Assembly (NCBI GenBank): GCA_014860445.1
Contig: JACZJT010000071.1
Location: 1-64,000 of the forward strand
From: Burkholderiales bacterium
GTDB taxonomy: Bacteria; Pseudomonadota; Gammaproteobacteria; Burkholderiales; SG8-39
DNA length: 64,000 nucleotides
Direction of reading: 5' to 3'
The stretch's first letter is position 1, and the number at the start of each line of letters is the position of its first letter. A model generated the notes under the pieces. The model saw only the letters and a list, made by a program, of their open reading frames with translations, ran no database searches and was not told the DNA's origin. Below are positions 7,254-16,415 of this stretch, piece by piece. The position numbers and the translations under genes were made by a program.

Positions 7254-9680
7254 CTAGATTGGCACAGCGGCGACGCGGCGCCGACGCAATGGGGTCAAAA
7301 CGACATCGGAGAGCGTCGCTGCAGCGAATGAGCGGGTCCGGCGCTCCGCCGGGACATCTGCGTAAAGTGTGGTGCGCTGCGCCGGCACGCGGCCGGCACG
7401 CGCGATCAGCGCTTCCATCTTTGCGGGTGCGAATTCCTGTCCGTGCTGATTGCCCGCTGCATAGGAAATACTTTCGTTCATAAGTGTGCCGCCCAGATCA
7501 TTGGCGCCAGATTGCAGCACCACGGGTACGCCCTCGGGGCCCAGCTTTACCCACGATGCCTGGATATTGGGAATGAGCGGGTGAAGCACAAGTCGCGCCA
7601 CCGCGTGCATCAACAATACTTCTCGCCAGGTTGGACCCCGGCGTGCCCGTCCTTTCAGGTATAGCGGGGCCTCCATGTGCACGAATGGCAGCGGCACGAA
7701 CTCGGTAAAACCACCGGTTCGCGCCTGCAGGTCGCGGATGCGCAGTAAGTGGCGCGCCCATTGCGCACTGTTGTCGATATGTCCGAACATGATGGTGGCG
7801 GTGGAGCGCAGTCCGGCGCTGTGTGCCGCTTCCATCACAGAAAGCCATTCGGCCGTGCTGAGTTTGTCCGGACACAGAACGGCGCGCGCTTCGTCATCGA
7901 GAATTTCTGCTGCAGTGCCAGGGAGCGTGCCCAGACCCGCCTCCTTCAGGCGCTCCAAATAAACCGCAACGGACAGCCCCAGCGTGGCCGCGCCATGGCT
8001 GACTTCAAGCGGAGAGAACGCGTGCACATGCATGTCTGGCGCAGCCGTCTTCACCGTCTTCAGGATGCGCAGGTAAGTGGCGCCGGTGTAGTCCGGATGA
8101 ATCCCGCCTTGCATACACACCTCGGTCGCGCCACGATCCCACGCCTCGGTGACTCGGCGCGCGATCTCCTCGTGTGCAAGATCGTAGGGCGCACCGCGCA
8201 GCTGTACGCTGTGGCGCCCCTTTGAAAAAGCGCAAAAGCGGCAGCCGTAATGACAGACATTCGTGTAGTTGATATTGCGGTTGACCACGTAGCGCACGAC
8301 CTCGCCCGCGGCCTCGTGACGCAACTCGTCCGCGGCGGCGCAGACCGCCGCGACCCCGCCGCCGCGCACCGAGAACAGCGCCACGACGTCAGCTTCATTC
8401 AGACGTTCTCCCGCGGCAGCGCGAGCAAGAATCGCGTCGAGTCCGGCATCGCGAACAATGGGCACCGACAAAATCCGCGGAACCGCACCAACCCGCCCCG
8501 GGGTCCAACTGTCGGTGCGTGCAAAACCGTCCGCATCCATGCGCTCAAGCAGGTGCGGCAACACCGCTGCGTCGTGCCAACGTGCGGCATCGCGGCAGTA
8601 GACCGGATAACTCGGCAGGCGAGCGACCAGCGTTTTTCCGGCGCGCGCAGTGTTATCACGCAGCGCCTCGATTTGCGGCCATGGCGCCTCTGGATTGACG
8701 TGATCCGGCGTGACCGGGGACACGCCGCCCCAGTCGTTGATGCCCGCGCCGATCAGCCTCGCGTAGTCGGTAGGGCTCAGATTTGGCGGCGCCTGGATGT
8801 TCATTGACGAACCGAATACGATGCGTGCCATTGCGATGGTCCAGGCAAGCTCGTCCGTTTCCGGCTCTCGTGATAGCGCCATCTTTGTGCCCTGCTTGGC
8901 GCGGAAATTCTGCACGATGATTTCCTGGATGTGGCCGAATTCGAGGTGCAAATCGCGAAGCGCAAGCAGGGTGTCGATTCGTTCTTCGCGTGTTTCGCCG
9001 ATACCGATGAGCAGTCCACTGGTGAATGGGATGGCGAGTTCGCCCGCGGCTCGTATCGTGGCTAGGCGTGCCGCCGGGTGCTTGTCAGGGGATCCGAAGT
9101 GTGGTCCGCCGCGCTCGCACAGCCTTGCCGAGGCGCTCTCCAGCATGATGCCCAGCGAAACGGAGGAGCGGCGCAGTAATGCCAATTCGGCGCGGGTCAT
9201 TACGCCCGGATTTGCGTGCGGCAGAAGGCCGGTATCGGTGAGCACGAGTTCGCACATCGCCGCAAGGTAGGCTACGGTGCTGGGATAACCCAGTTCCACA
9301 AGCGCTGCACGCGCCTCACTCCAGCGTAGCTCCGGCTTATCACCTAGGGTGAACAGGGCTTCGTCGCAGCCGGCAGCACGGCCGGCGCGCGCGATCGCCA
9401 GCACCTCGTCCGGGCTTAGGTAGGGGTTATTGATTTGTCGGGGGGTCGTCGCAAAGCTGCAATAGTGGCAGACATCGCGGCACAACCGGGTCAGAGGAAT
9501 GAATACTTTGCGTGAATAGCTGACGACCGCCCCGTGCCCCTCGTCGCGCAGCGCGTTGGCGCGTTCCAGCAGCCGGGACAAAGGCCAGCCAGCTGCTGCG
9601 CATAGCTCGGCATCATGCGGCCGGCGAACGCGCAGATCCGCGTCGTTGGCGAGACAGGTTGAGTTAATATTAGTGGGCAT
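7254..9680 (-). CDS. fbiC: FbiC, bifunctional FO synthase (CofG-CofH fusion)
   Basis: Makes the deazaflavin chromophore FO from tyrosine and the flavin precursor 5-amino-6-ribitylamino-uracil, using two radical-SAM centres. The 808-residue chain contains both: an N-terminal CofG-like half with C-x3-C-x2-C in CRDVCHYCSF (residues ~68-77), and a C-terminal CofH-like half with C-x3-C-x2-C in CHYGCRFCAF (~478-487). The later segments SLGIMLESAS, LIGIGET and CMQGGIHPDY are typical of the family. The fused form is the actinobacterial/bacterial arrangement; archaea usually have separate cofG and cofH. It begins 10 nt after the flavin-reductase gene. Confidence 0.95.
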   Translation of the reverse strand: MPTNINSTCLANDADLRVRRPHDAELCAAAGWPLSRLLERANALRDEGHGAVVSYSRKVFIPLTRLCRDVCHYCSFATTPRQINNPYLSPDEVLAIARAGRAAGCDEALFTLGDKPELRWSEARAALVELGYPSTVAYLAAMCELVLTDTGLLPHANPGVMTRAELALLRRSSVSLGIMLESASARLCERGGPHFGSPDKHPAARLATIRAAGELAIPFTSGLLIGIGETREERIDTLLALRDLHLEFGHIQEIIVQNFRAKQGTKMALSREPETDELAWTIAMARIVFGSSMNIQAPPNLSPTDYARLIGAGINDWGGVSPVTPDHVNPEAPWPQIEALRDNTARAGKTLVARLPSYPVYCRDAARWHDAAVLPHLLERMDADGFARTDSWTPGRVGAVPRILSVPIVRDAGLDAILARAAAGERLNEADVVALFSVRGGGVAAVCAAADELRHEAAGEVVRYVVNRNINYTNVCHYGCRFCAFSKGRHSVQLRGAPYDLAHEEIARRVTEAWDRGATEVCMQGGIHPDYTGATYLRILKTVKTAAPDMHVHAFSPLEVSHGAATLGLSVAVYLERLKEAGLGTLPGTAAEILDDEARAVLCPDKLSTAEWLSVMEAAHSAGLRSTATIMFGHIDNSAQWARHLLRIRDLQARTGGFTEFVPLPFVHMEAPLYLKGRARRGPTWREVLLMHAVARLVLHPLIPNIQASWVKLGPEGVPVVLQSGANDLGGTLMNESISYAAGNQHGQEFAPAKMEALIARAGRVPAQRTTLYADVPAERRTRSFAAATLSDVVLTPLRRRRVAAVPI

Positions 9681-9690
9681 GGTCTTGTAA

Positions 9691-10308
9691 TCAAGTTTCG
9701 ATAATGTCCCCGAGTCGCGAATAATTCCTGCCCCCTAGGCGGCCGATCGGGTCGTATCGTCGCGTGTCAATGCGGCAATCTTCGTGCAATCCCTTTTCAA
9801 TGTGCACCAGCAAAACCTCACCGATGACAAAATGGTTCGGCGCGCTACCCACTTCGACTATTCGCTCGAGGCGGCATTCAAACTGCACGCGCGACTGCGC
9901 AATGCGCGGCGCGCGCACATGGACCGATGGCAACACCCCCAGCCCGGTGACCTCCACCTCACTGACATCGGGCGGCATGTCTTCGCCGCAGTGCTGCACG
10001 ATCTGCGCAAGCGGGCTCGTTACCGTATTGATGACGAACTCCCGTTCGCGCCGTACGTTGACCAGGGTATCCTTGTCGCCTCGCGGGCCAGGTCCGATGG
10101 AAAACCCGAGCATGCCCGGATCAACAGCGACAATCACGAATTGGCTGAACGGCGCGGCGTTCACCTGCCCGAGTTCACCCAGCGTCGTCACCAACGCGAT
10201 CGGTCGAGGTATTACGGTACCGGTGAACAGTTTGTAGCGATGAGCCCGGTCGAGAGAACCGGGATTAATCTCCTCATAGTCGCCAGCGGCAAGTGCCTGA
10301 ACGCTCAT
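9691..10308 (-). CDS. Flavin reductase-family protein (FMN-binding split barrel)
   Basis: A 205-residue protein of the flavin reductase-like FMN-binding split-barrel family. The signature is VIPRPIALVTT (residues ~32-42) followed by GQVNAAPFSQF, with the phosphate-contact region SIGPGPRGDKDT near residue 75. Family members supply reduced flavin to monooxygenases or act directly as NAD(P)H:flavin reductases. Lying between the LLM genes (13 nt) and fbiC (10 nt), it may serve one of the LLM enzymes if that one uses FMN. A role in reducing dehydro-F420-0, otherwise unaccounted for in this operon, is a speculative alternative. The protein is not of the F420-binding FDOR subgroup as far as I can tell. 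Confidence 0.85.
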   Translation of the reverse strand: MSVQALAAGDYEEINPGSLDRAHRYKLFTGTVIPRPIALVTTLGELGQVNAAPFSQFVIVAVDPGMLGFSIGPGPRGDKDTLVNVRREREFVINTVTSPLAQIVQHCGEDMPPDVSEVEVTGLGVLPSVHVRAPRIAQSRVQFECRLERIVEVGSAPNHFVIGEVLLVHIEKGLHEDCRIDTRRYDPIGRLGGRNYSRLGDIIET

Positions 10309-10321
10309 TATCCCAGTTCCA

Positions 10322-11329
10322 TCAGGCAGAAGTTATTTTCATCACGTCCTCGGCAAACCATTGAATCTGGTCGTTCATCTCGGCGACGGAATCGGCAGGG
10401 AACATCAATGCACAGCAATGCCCCACGCCGATTTCAGCAAGCTTGCCCACTTTTTCGCGCAGCATTTCAGGCGAACCAACGAGGTTCGCGATGACCTGCT
10501 GGCTCAGATCGCGTCCCGTATAGGCGAGCGAAACGCGGTGCGCCACCAGACCGCTTTCCATATACCGCTTTTCCGCCGCCTCGGCGGTCTTACCGATTGT
10601 CACGGAGAACTGCGGCGCAATTTCGATCTGCGTCGGATCCCGTCCATGCTCCGCCGCGCGCCGGCGCAGAAGAGCAATGCGGTCGGCCAGTTCGTCCCAG
10701 GGCCGCCACCCCGGCAGCCAGCCCTGCCCCAGACGTGCCGCGCGCTCCACCGCCTCGAGGTTGTGCCCGCCCACGTATAGCGGAAACGGCTGCCGTCGAG
10801 CCTTCGGAAACATCTCCACGGCGCTAAAGCTCGCGTACTTGCCGTCAAAGCTCGGTCGATCCTCGTTCAGCAACAGCGTGAGCGTTGTTAGGCCCTCGTC
10901 CATCATGTCGCCGCGTCGGGCACCGCGAATCCGGTTGCCGCCCCAAGCCGTAAATTCTTCGCGATAGGCGCCTATGCCAACGCCGAGCATGAAACGCCCG
11001 TTGCTCATTTGATCCAGCGTAAGCACCTGCTTGGCGAGGTACACAGGCTCTCTCATCGGCAATACCAGCAGCGCCGTTCCTAATCCGATGCGCTTGGTGG
11101 CGCCGGCAATGGCCGCGAGTGTTATCAGCGGCTCGTAGAAGTTCGGTGGCTTGCCGGGGAACAATTCGCGCACATAGTCCTGCGTGGTGATGTGGTCGTT
11201 GCCCCACACGGAATCGTAACCGAGCCGCTCGCACAGCTTCGCCTGCTCGATGAAGTCCTCCGGACCGGCAAACGGGATCGGGTACATCACGCCCTCGAAC
11301 CCGGTTGACAAACAAACGCTGAATTTCAT
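10322..11329 (-). CDS. LLM-class flavin/F420-dependent oxidoreductase 1
   Basis: A 335-residue luciferase-like (LLM) TIM-barrel enzyme. Seen: AKLCERLGYDSVWGNDH near residue 45, IGLGTALLVLP, QVLTLDQMSNGRFMLGVGIG at ~118-137 and a C-terminal PLYVGGHNLEAVERAARL. LLM proteins use either FMNH2 or F420/F420H2; the presence of a full F420 set in the same operon makes F420 the likelier partner, but this is inferred from context. It may reduce an unsaturated or nitro-substituted substrate, or oxidise an alcohol. The second LLM gene lies 20 nt upstream, and the two differ enough to have separate substrates or partners. Confidence 0.9.
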   Translation of the reverse strand: MKFSVCLSTGFEGVMYPIPFAGPEDFIEQAKLCERLGYDSVWGNDHITTQDYVRELFPGKPPNFYEPLITLAAIAGATKRIGLGTALLVLPMREPVYLAKQVLTLDQMSNGRFMLGVGIGAYREEFTAWGGNRIRGARRGDMMDEGLTTLTLLLNEDRPSFDGKYASFSAVEMFPKARRQPFPLYVGGHNLEAVERAARLGQGWLPGWRPWDELADRIALLRRRAAEHGRDPTQIEIAPQFSVTIGKTAEAAEKRYMESGLVAHRVSLAYTGRDLSQQVIANLVGSPEMLREKVGKLAEIGVGHCCALMFPADSVAEMNDQIQWFAEDVMKITSA

Positions 11330-11349
11330 AACACCCCCTTCAATTAATT

Positions 11350-12318
11350 CTATTGTGCGACCGGCGCTAGCGCGTCAAGCAGAGACGAAATCTGCACGCC
11401 GTCGCGGACACCGCCGATCACGATCTCGTCCAGCCCTGCGGCATGGTATTCGGCAAAACGCTTACGCACCTCCGACGCGTCGCCACTCGCCGCGTGGCGA
11501 CCGACGACTTCGTTTGTGATCAGCGCCTCCGCAGCCGCCCAGTCGTTGCGCTCAGTCGCCGCGCGCAACGCCTCCTGATCTAACTGCGTGCCGGCCAGAT
11601 CCAGATTCATACGGTGATGGGCGCCGCGCAGGGTGATCGCGAGCATGCGATGCAGCCGTGCGTTCGCCTGCGTGCGGTTCGAATCCACTGACGCGTACAC
11701 CAGACCGCAGGCGTGCACCTTGCGCCCTGCCGCACCGCGGCGCACGTGATCCATGCTCCAGCGCACGAACTCAACCGACGCGGCTGCACTAATCAACACA
11801 CCGTCGGCTACCATTCCTGCCAACTCAAGCATCAGCGGTCCAGAGGCGGCTAGTACAATCGGCACACGGCGTTGTCCGCACGCGAGCGCGCGCCCGCGCA
11901 CGCGAAATGACTGGCCTTCCATGTTCACCGTTTCGCCTTCCAGCAAGGCTCGCGCGAGCTCAAGCGCCTCGCGCATAGGCTTTAGCGGCTTGCCGACCTC
12001 GATGCCCACGCTCTGCATATCGGCGGGCGCACCCACACCGAAGCACAGTGTCACACGGCCTGGATAAAGTTCTTCAAGCGTCGCGGCGGCCATTGCCGCC
12101 TGGACCGGGTGAATCGTGAACGGACTGATCGCCATTAGTGCCACACGCATGCGCGGGGTGCTCGCGAGAACGCGCGCTGCGAGCGCCACCGGGTCGCGCT
12201 GAAACATGTGGTTTGCCAGCCATATCTGCGCTGCGCCGCCACTCTCGCCCGCGGCCACTTTCGCGTCAAAAGCGACGGGCTGATCGCGCCCGTCAGCCGA
12301 GATGCTTACGCTGCGCAA
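11350..12318 (-). CDS. LLM-class F420-dependent oxidoreductase 2
   Basis: A 322-residue LLM-family protein. Its N-terminus (SVSISADGR, then AAQIWLANHMFQRDP) and the segment MRVALMAISPFTIHP, AAATLEELYPGRVTLCFGVG resemble the F420-dependent branch that includes methylene-tetrahydromethanopterin reductase-like proteins. C-terminal segment YHAAGLDEIVIGG is typical. The frame begins with a TTG at 12318 that overlaps the end of the 2Fe-2S subunit gene by 26 nt; the conserved first strand begins straight after it, so this start is plausible although not proven. Role: reduction or oxidation of the operon's substrate with F420, by inference. Confidence 0.87.
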   Translation of the reverse strand: MRSVSISADGRDQPVAFDAKVAAGESGGAAQIWLANHMFQRDPVALAARVLASTPRMRVALMAISPFTIHPVQAAMAAATLEELYPGRVTLCFGVGAPADMQSVGIEVGKPLKPMREALELARALLEGETVNMEGQSFRVRGRALACGQRRVPIVLAASGPLMLELAGMVADGVLISAAASVEFVRWSMDHVRRGAAGRKVHACGLVYASVDSNRTQANARLHRMLAITLRGAHHRMNLDLAGTQLDQEALRAATERNDWAAAEALITNEVVGRHAASGDASEVRKRFAEYHAAGLDEIVIGGVRDGVQISSLLDALAPVAQ

Positions 12319-12781
12319 GGTCCACCACTGCTTCGATGATTTTTACATACCCCGTACAGCGACACAGATTTCCGCGGAGAAAATGCCGGATCTCGTCCTC
12401 CGTAGGCGACGCATTCAGCGCCAGCAATCCCTTTACCGCCAGCACCATCCCGGGCGTGCAGAATCCGCACTGCAGCGCACCGTGGGCAACAAACGCCTGC
12501 TGTATCGGATCAAGACCCTGTGGTGTGCCCAGCCCTTCTATGGTCAGCACTTCACGACCGTCGACATCTGCCGCGATCATCGAACAGCTGGATGCGGGGA
12601 GACCATCGATCAATACCGTACACGCGCCGCAGACGCCGATATCGCAAGAGCGCTTGGTGCCGCTTAATTCAAACTTCTCCCGCAGAACGTCGATCAGCAG
12701 CTCGCGCGGTTCCACGGTCGCGCTGACGCGAACGCCGTTTAGCACGAATGCAATATCCAAGGTCGGAATGCCGGTCTTCAC
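12293..12781 (-). CDS. Molybdenum hydroxylase small subunit (2Fe-2S)
   Basis: A 162-residue CoxS/XdhC-type iron-sulfur subunit. The plant-type 2Fe-2S cluster is held by the cysteines of CDIGVCGAC and a fourth in ASSC (residues ~45-66); the second, alpha-helical cluster is held by CGFC (about 105-108) and CRCTGY (~139-144). It passes electrons from the molybdenum centre to the FAD subunit. The ATG overlaps the stop of the FAD-subunit gene by 4 nt. The order large subunit, CoxG-like, medium, small differs from the classical coxMSL arrangement. Confidence 0.94.
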   Translation of the reverse strand: MKTGIPTLDIAFVLNGVRVSATVEPRELLIDVLREKFELSGTKRSCDIGVCGACTVLIDGLPASSCSMIAADVDGREVLTIEGLGTPQGLDPIQQAFVAHGALQCGFCTPGMVLAVKGLLALNASPTEDEIRHFLRGNLCRCTGYVKIIEAVVDLAQRKHLG

Positions 12782-13650
12782 GCGACGCGCTCCTCCAATC
12801 CGAGCGCGGCGCGAGCGCTGCGAAGGGCGAGCACCGTCACGAGGTGTCGCTTGTAGTCGGCGCTCCCACGCAAGTCGTCGTATGTTTCGATATGCTCGAC
12901 TGCCGCCTGAGCGGTGCGTTCAAGACTTTCCAGCGCTTCGGCAGGCGGTTGGCCAGCCATAGCGTCCTCTAGCAAGGTGAGCGCTGTGGGTCTGCCGCAC
13001 ATAGATCCCGCAAAAAAGCGCCACGCGTAGCCCTTTCCCTCCGGTTTCGCCACCGCTGCCACGCCAGCGGCGGGACGCTCGAGGTGGCCGAACGCCCGAT
13101 AGGCCGCGCGCGCCCCCTCAGGCTGACCCGGGACTTCGATGCGCACGAGCAATTCCTGGTCCGTACGCACGGTCGAGAGTTCGCCCAGGATAAAGTCCTG
13201 CAATGGCAGCTTGCGCATGCCGCGCGAGCCCGCAAGGCAAACTTCTGCGCCCAAGGCGCACAGTAGCGCGGGCGGGTCGGCGTGAGGCTCCGCGAAGCAT
13301 AGGTTGCCGCCCAAAGTGCCTGCCACCCGCACGCGGATGTTCGCGATATTTGCGCTGAGTCGCGCATAGGCCGGGGCATGCTTGCGCACAATCGGATCAT
13401 TCGCCAACTCGTGGTGCGAGCAAAGCGCGCCAATCGACAGGCCGCCATCGTCCCGCGCGACAATGCCGCGCAGCTCGGCGATGCGCTTGATGTCGATAAT
13501 ATGCGCGAAACGCACGACCCGAGCCTTCATCGCAATCAGCAACTCCGTTCCGCCTGCATAAGGACTCGCGTCTTCGCCGTACTCGTCCAGCAATGCCAGC
13601 GCTGTCGCAAGCGAATCGGGCCGGTGGAGCTCGAATCGAGCGGGCAGCAT
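12778..13650 (-). CDS. Molybdenum hydroxylase FAD-binding medium subunit
   Basis: A 290-residue CoxM-type subunit. FAD-binding motifs are AGGTELL at residues ~33-39 and VAGTLGGNLCFAEPHADPP at ~112-130; the C-terminal CO-dehydrogenase flavoprotein domain follows from about residue 175. It accepts electrons from the iron-sulfur subunit and hands them to an external acceptor. It is joined by a 1-nt overlap to the CoxG-like gene upstream and a 4-nt overlap to the small subunit downstream. Confidence 0.93.
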   Translation of the reverse strand: MLPARFELHRPDSLATALALLDEYGEDASPYAGGTELLIAMKARVVRFAHIIDIKRIAELRGIVARDDGGLSIGALCSHHELANDPIVRKHAPAYARLSANIANIRVRVAGTLGGNLCFAEPHADPPALLCALGAEVCLAGSRGMRKLPLQDFILGELSTVRTDQELLVRIEVPGQPEGARAAYRAFGHLERPAAGVAAVAKPEGKGYAWRFFAGSMCGRPTALTLLEDAMAGQPPAEALESLERTAQAAVEHIETYDDLRGSADYKRHLVTVLALRSARAALGLEERVA

Positions 13651-14135
13651 CAGGTAATCCCCAGTTCCGCGCGCAAGCGCTTTTCAAACTCAGTGAAAAT
13701 TTCCTCTACCTTCTTTTTTACCACCGGGTACCCGAGCGAGGCCATACGCCCCGCCACCTGCATCGTAGACGTCACTGTGAGGCGCGTGCCACCGTTATCG
13801 TCACCGCCACCTGGCGCGTCCACGCCGTTCTCAAGACGTTCGAGCACCACATCGAGCAAGACGTCAACAGTCGTTGCCGTGAACTTGTCGCGGCCTTTTG
13901 CACGCGCGCACACTCGTACCGGCGCAAGCAGTTCTTCAACCCGGATCTCCGTCGGCATCTCCAGTTTGAACGGGCCGATCTTCTGCCGCATAACTGCGGA
14001 GTACAACGCGAGCGGCTCTTTCTCTTCAATCTGCTCGCACCCCGGAATGAGTCCGGCGATTCGACCAACGTCGAAGAAAATCGGCCAGATCGCCTCGGGC
14101 TTCGTAGGTAAAACCACTTCCAGCAGGAAATTCAT
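13650..14135 (-). CDS. CoxG-like SRPBCC protein
   Basis: A 161-residue protein of the carbon monoxide dehydrogenase subunit G (CoxG) branch of the SRPBCC/START fold: PTKPEAIWPIFFDVGRIAGLIPGCEQIE at the N-terminus (split here as motif positions ~10-37), then VRMRQKIGPFKLEM-like strands and a C-terminal amphipathic helix (VEEIFTEFEKRL). CoxG-type proteins anchor or mature the Mo-hydroxylase, and in mycobacteria have been reported to help quinone access; here the role is inferred. It sits between the large and medium subunit genes with 4-nt and 1-nt overlaps, which ties it to the enzyme. Confidence 0.86.
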   Translation of the reverse strand: MNFLLEVVLPTKPEAIWPIFFDVGRIAGLIPGCEQIEEKEPLALYSAVMRQKIGPFKLEMPTEIRVEELLAPVRVCARAKGRDKFTATTVDVLLDVVLERLENGVDAPGGGDDNGGTRLTVTSTMQVAGRMASLGYPVVKKKVEEIFTEFEKRLRAELGIT

Positions 14136-16414
14136 TTCCCGCCTTTCTTCTTTGCGTCATTCAACGCACGCCAGACTTTTTCCGGAGTCATTGGCAGATC
14201 CCGGATGCGCGCACCGTAGCGGCGCGCGAGCGCATTTGCGATGACGGGCGCAACCGGCAGAATTCCACCCTCGCCCATTCCACGCGCCCCTTCCGGGCCC
14301 GGACCATCCCCGCTTTCGACCAGCAGCGTGACGAACTGATGCGGCGCCTCGTCCATCGCGGGAACGTGATAATCGATCATGCTGGCGTTGATGGGCTGAC
14401 CATCTTCGTAGACAAGCTCTTCGTACAAGGAGTGGCCAAGCCCCTGCACAGCGGCGCCCTCGTCCTGCCCTTCAGCAGCTTTGCGGTTAAGCACATGGCC
14501 GACATCAGCAGCGCTCACATAGCGCTCGAGACGCACCTCCCCGGTGTCGACATCAACCTCGATCTCGCCCACTCCAACTGCGGTTTCCCAGAACAAGGGG
14601 GCGCGCGCAAATGCGCCCTGTTTGGAGCGCGGCGTGATGCGCCCAATACCGATGAATTCGCCGCTGTCCACACCGTTCAACGCATGCAGCAACTCGCGAA
14701 TACTGACCATCCCGTTTGGACCGACCACCCCGCCATCTGCGAGCAGGAAAGCCTCTGGTTCCCCGCCGTAAAGATCGGCGGCCAGCTCCCGCACCTGCCT
14801 TGCGATATCGGCGCAGGCCTCTTCCACCGCGAGACCGATCACCACCGAGGAACGGCTTGCGCCGGTGCCCCAGTCATAGGGCGAGACATCCGTATCCGGC
14901 GCGGGAACGCTGATACGCTCAATAGGCTGCGAAAGAGCACGCGCCGCGACTGAACGCAGCACGCCGTGCGTGCCCTGGCCGATTTCGACCGTGTTTGCGA
15001 GAACGAGCACAGATGCGTCTGCCTTCAGGCGTACGATGGCCCCCCCGACCGGCAGCACGCCGGGATCGGTCGCAGCGACAGCAACACCGCGCGCGCGCGC
15101 GTTACTTCCCGCCTCGGCATCCATCAGCCGTAGGGCACTCTTCAGCATTTCCGGCATATCCACATCGAGCGGGCGCAAATCCGGCCGCACCAGCCCTCCC
15201 TTGTCGAGCATGTTGGCCAGGCGAAAAGCCACTGGATCAATGTGCAGTGCCTCGGCAATCATGTCCATTTGCGACTCGGTAGCCCAGACCGCCTGTGGCC
15301 CGCCGATTGAACGGAAAGCTGCGCCGGGGACGGTATTGGTGTACACGGCCATGGACTCGAGCCGCAGATTAGGAATCCGGTAAGGACCGATGGCACGAAT
15401 CGCCGACTTTATCGCCACCGCCGGACCTGTATCGGCATAGGCGCCGCCATTCATGACGACACGAACCGACTTGGCAAGCAACTCGCCCTGTTCGCTGACC
15501 GCCGTTTTGAGGTTCACGTGCGCGCTTAGTCTGCGACAGGTCAACATTGATTCGGTTATCGACAAGCAAACGCGCACCGGGCGCGCGGCTTTGCGTGAGA
15601 GCGCCGCCACCAGTGGATCGATCTTCACGGACGCCTTGCCGCCAAAACCACCTCCGACGAACGGCGTTACCACTCGGATTTTTGCCAGGGGTATTTCGAA
15701 AAGCTGCGAAAGGACTTTTTGCACCGCCGTGGGGGACTGCGCGCAGCTCCACAGCGCGATCGAATCCTCGCGAAAATCGGCAACGACGACATGCGGTTCC
15801 ATTGCGTAATGGAACACCATCGGAAAGGTGAAGCTATCCTCGAACACGCGGTGCGCGCCCGCAAACGCCTTGTCGACGTCGCCGTTTTCATACTGATAGT
15901 GCTGAAAGATATTCGTCCCGGGTACCGCCTTGGTCTCGCCCTTGAAATAAAAATCTTTCAGCTTATTCATGTCTTCGTGCAAAATCGGCGCGCCCGGTGC
16001 CATCGCTTCTTCGGCGTCCGTGACGAAAGGCAGCGATTCGTAGTCGACTTGAATCGCATCGAGCGCCTCTTCGGCCGTGAACTCGTCTACGGCTGCGACA
16101 GCCGCCACAGGTTCGCCAACGTAGCGTACGCGATCTATCGCGATGACCGGCCGGTCGCGAAGATATAGCCCCCAGTGCGCATTGATGCCGGCGAGGTCGG
16201 CGCCGGTCAGTACCGCGACCACCCCGGGCATCGCAAGCGCGGCCGACGTGTCGATCGCGAGGATGCGCGCATGCGGCAGCGTACTGCGCAGAATGCGTCC
16301 GTGCAGCATCCCCGGCACGACAATATCGCTTGCGAATTTTGCCTCGCCGGTCACCTTATCGAGATAATCGGCGCGGATCTCAGTGCGACCGTGCAGGTGC
16401 TTTGCGGAATCCAT
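14132..16414 (-). CDS. Molybdenum hydroxylase large (Mo-cofactor) subunit, not CO dehydrogenase
   Basis: About 760 residues, xanthine dehydrogenase/aldehyde oxidase large-subunit family. Seen: the N-terminal domain (GEAKFASDI, VLTGADLAGIN), the VGGGFGGK molybdopterin loop, and the active-site Glu in GMGEGGILP near the C-terminus. At the substrate loop the sequence is AAFRSIGGPQ, not the AYxCSFR that carries the catalytic Cys of form I CO dehydrogenase, so it should hydroxylate an organic substrate (N-heterocycle, aldehyde or acyl-CoA). The ATG at 16414 lies 1 nt after the tctA stop; the longer frame from 16525 is antisense-like sequence inside tctA. No Mo-cofactor insertion gene (XdhC/CoxDEF) lies nearby. 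Confidence 0.93.
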   Translation of the reverse strand: MDSAKHLHGRTEIRADYLDKVTGEAKFASDIVVPGMLHGRILRSTLPHARILAIDTSAALAMPGVVAVLTGADLAGINAHWGLYLRDRPVIAIDRVRYVGEPVAAVAAVDEFTAEEALDAIQVDYESLPFVTDAEEAMAPGAPILHEDMNKLKDFYFKGETKAVPGTNIFQHYQYENGDVDKAFAGAHRVFEDSFTFPMVFHYAMEPHVVVADFREDSIALWSCAQSPTAVQKVLSQLFEIPLAKIRVVTPFVGGGFGGKASVKIDPLVAALSRKAARPVRVCLSITESMLTCRRLSAHVNLKTAVSEQGELLAKSVRVVMNGGAYADTGPAVAIKSAIRAIGPYRIPNLRLESMAVYTNTVPGAAFRSIGGPQAVWATESQMDMIAEALHIDPVAFRLANMLDKGGLVRPDLRPLDVDMPEMLKSALRLMDAEAGSNARARGVAVAATDPGVLPVGGAIVRLKADASVLVLANTVEIGQGTHGVLRSVAARALSQPIERISVPAPDTDVSPYDWGTGASRSSVVIGLAVEEACADIARQVRELAADLYGGEPEAFLLADGGVVGPNGMVSIRELLHALNGVDSGEFIGIGRITPRSKQGAFARAPLFWETAVGVGEIEVDVDTGEVRLERYVSAADVGHVLNRKAAEGQDEGAAVQGLGHSLYEELVYEDGQPINASMIDYHVPAMDEAPHQFVTLLVESGDGPGPEGARGMGEGGILPVAPVIANALARRYGARIRDLPMTPEKVWRALNDAKKKGGK

Positions 16415-16415
16415 T

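Noticed and set aside
14132..16414. Form I CO dehydrogenase large subunit (coxL)
   Set aside because: The active-site loop lacks the AYxCSFR motif with its catalytic Cys, so only the broader molybdenum hydroxylase family is supported.
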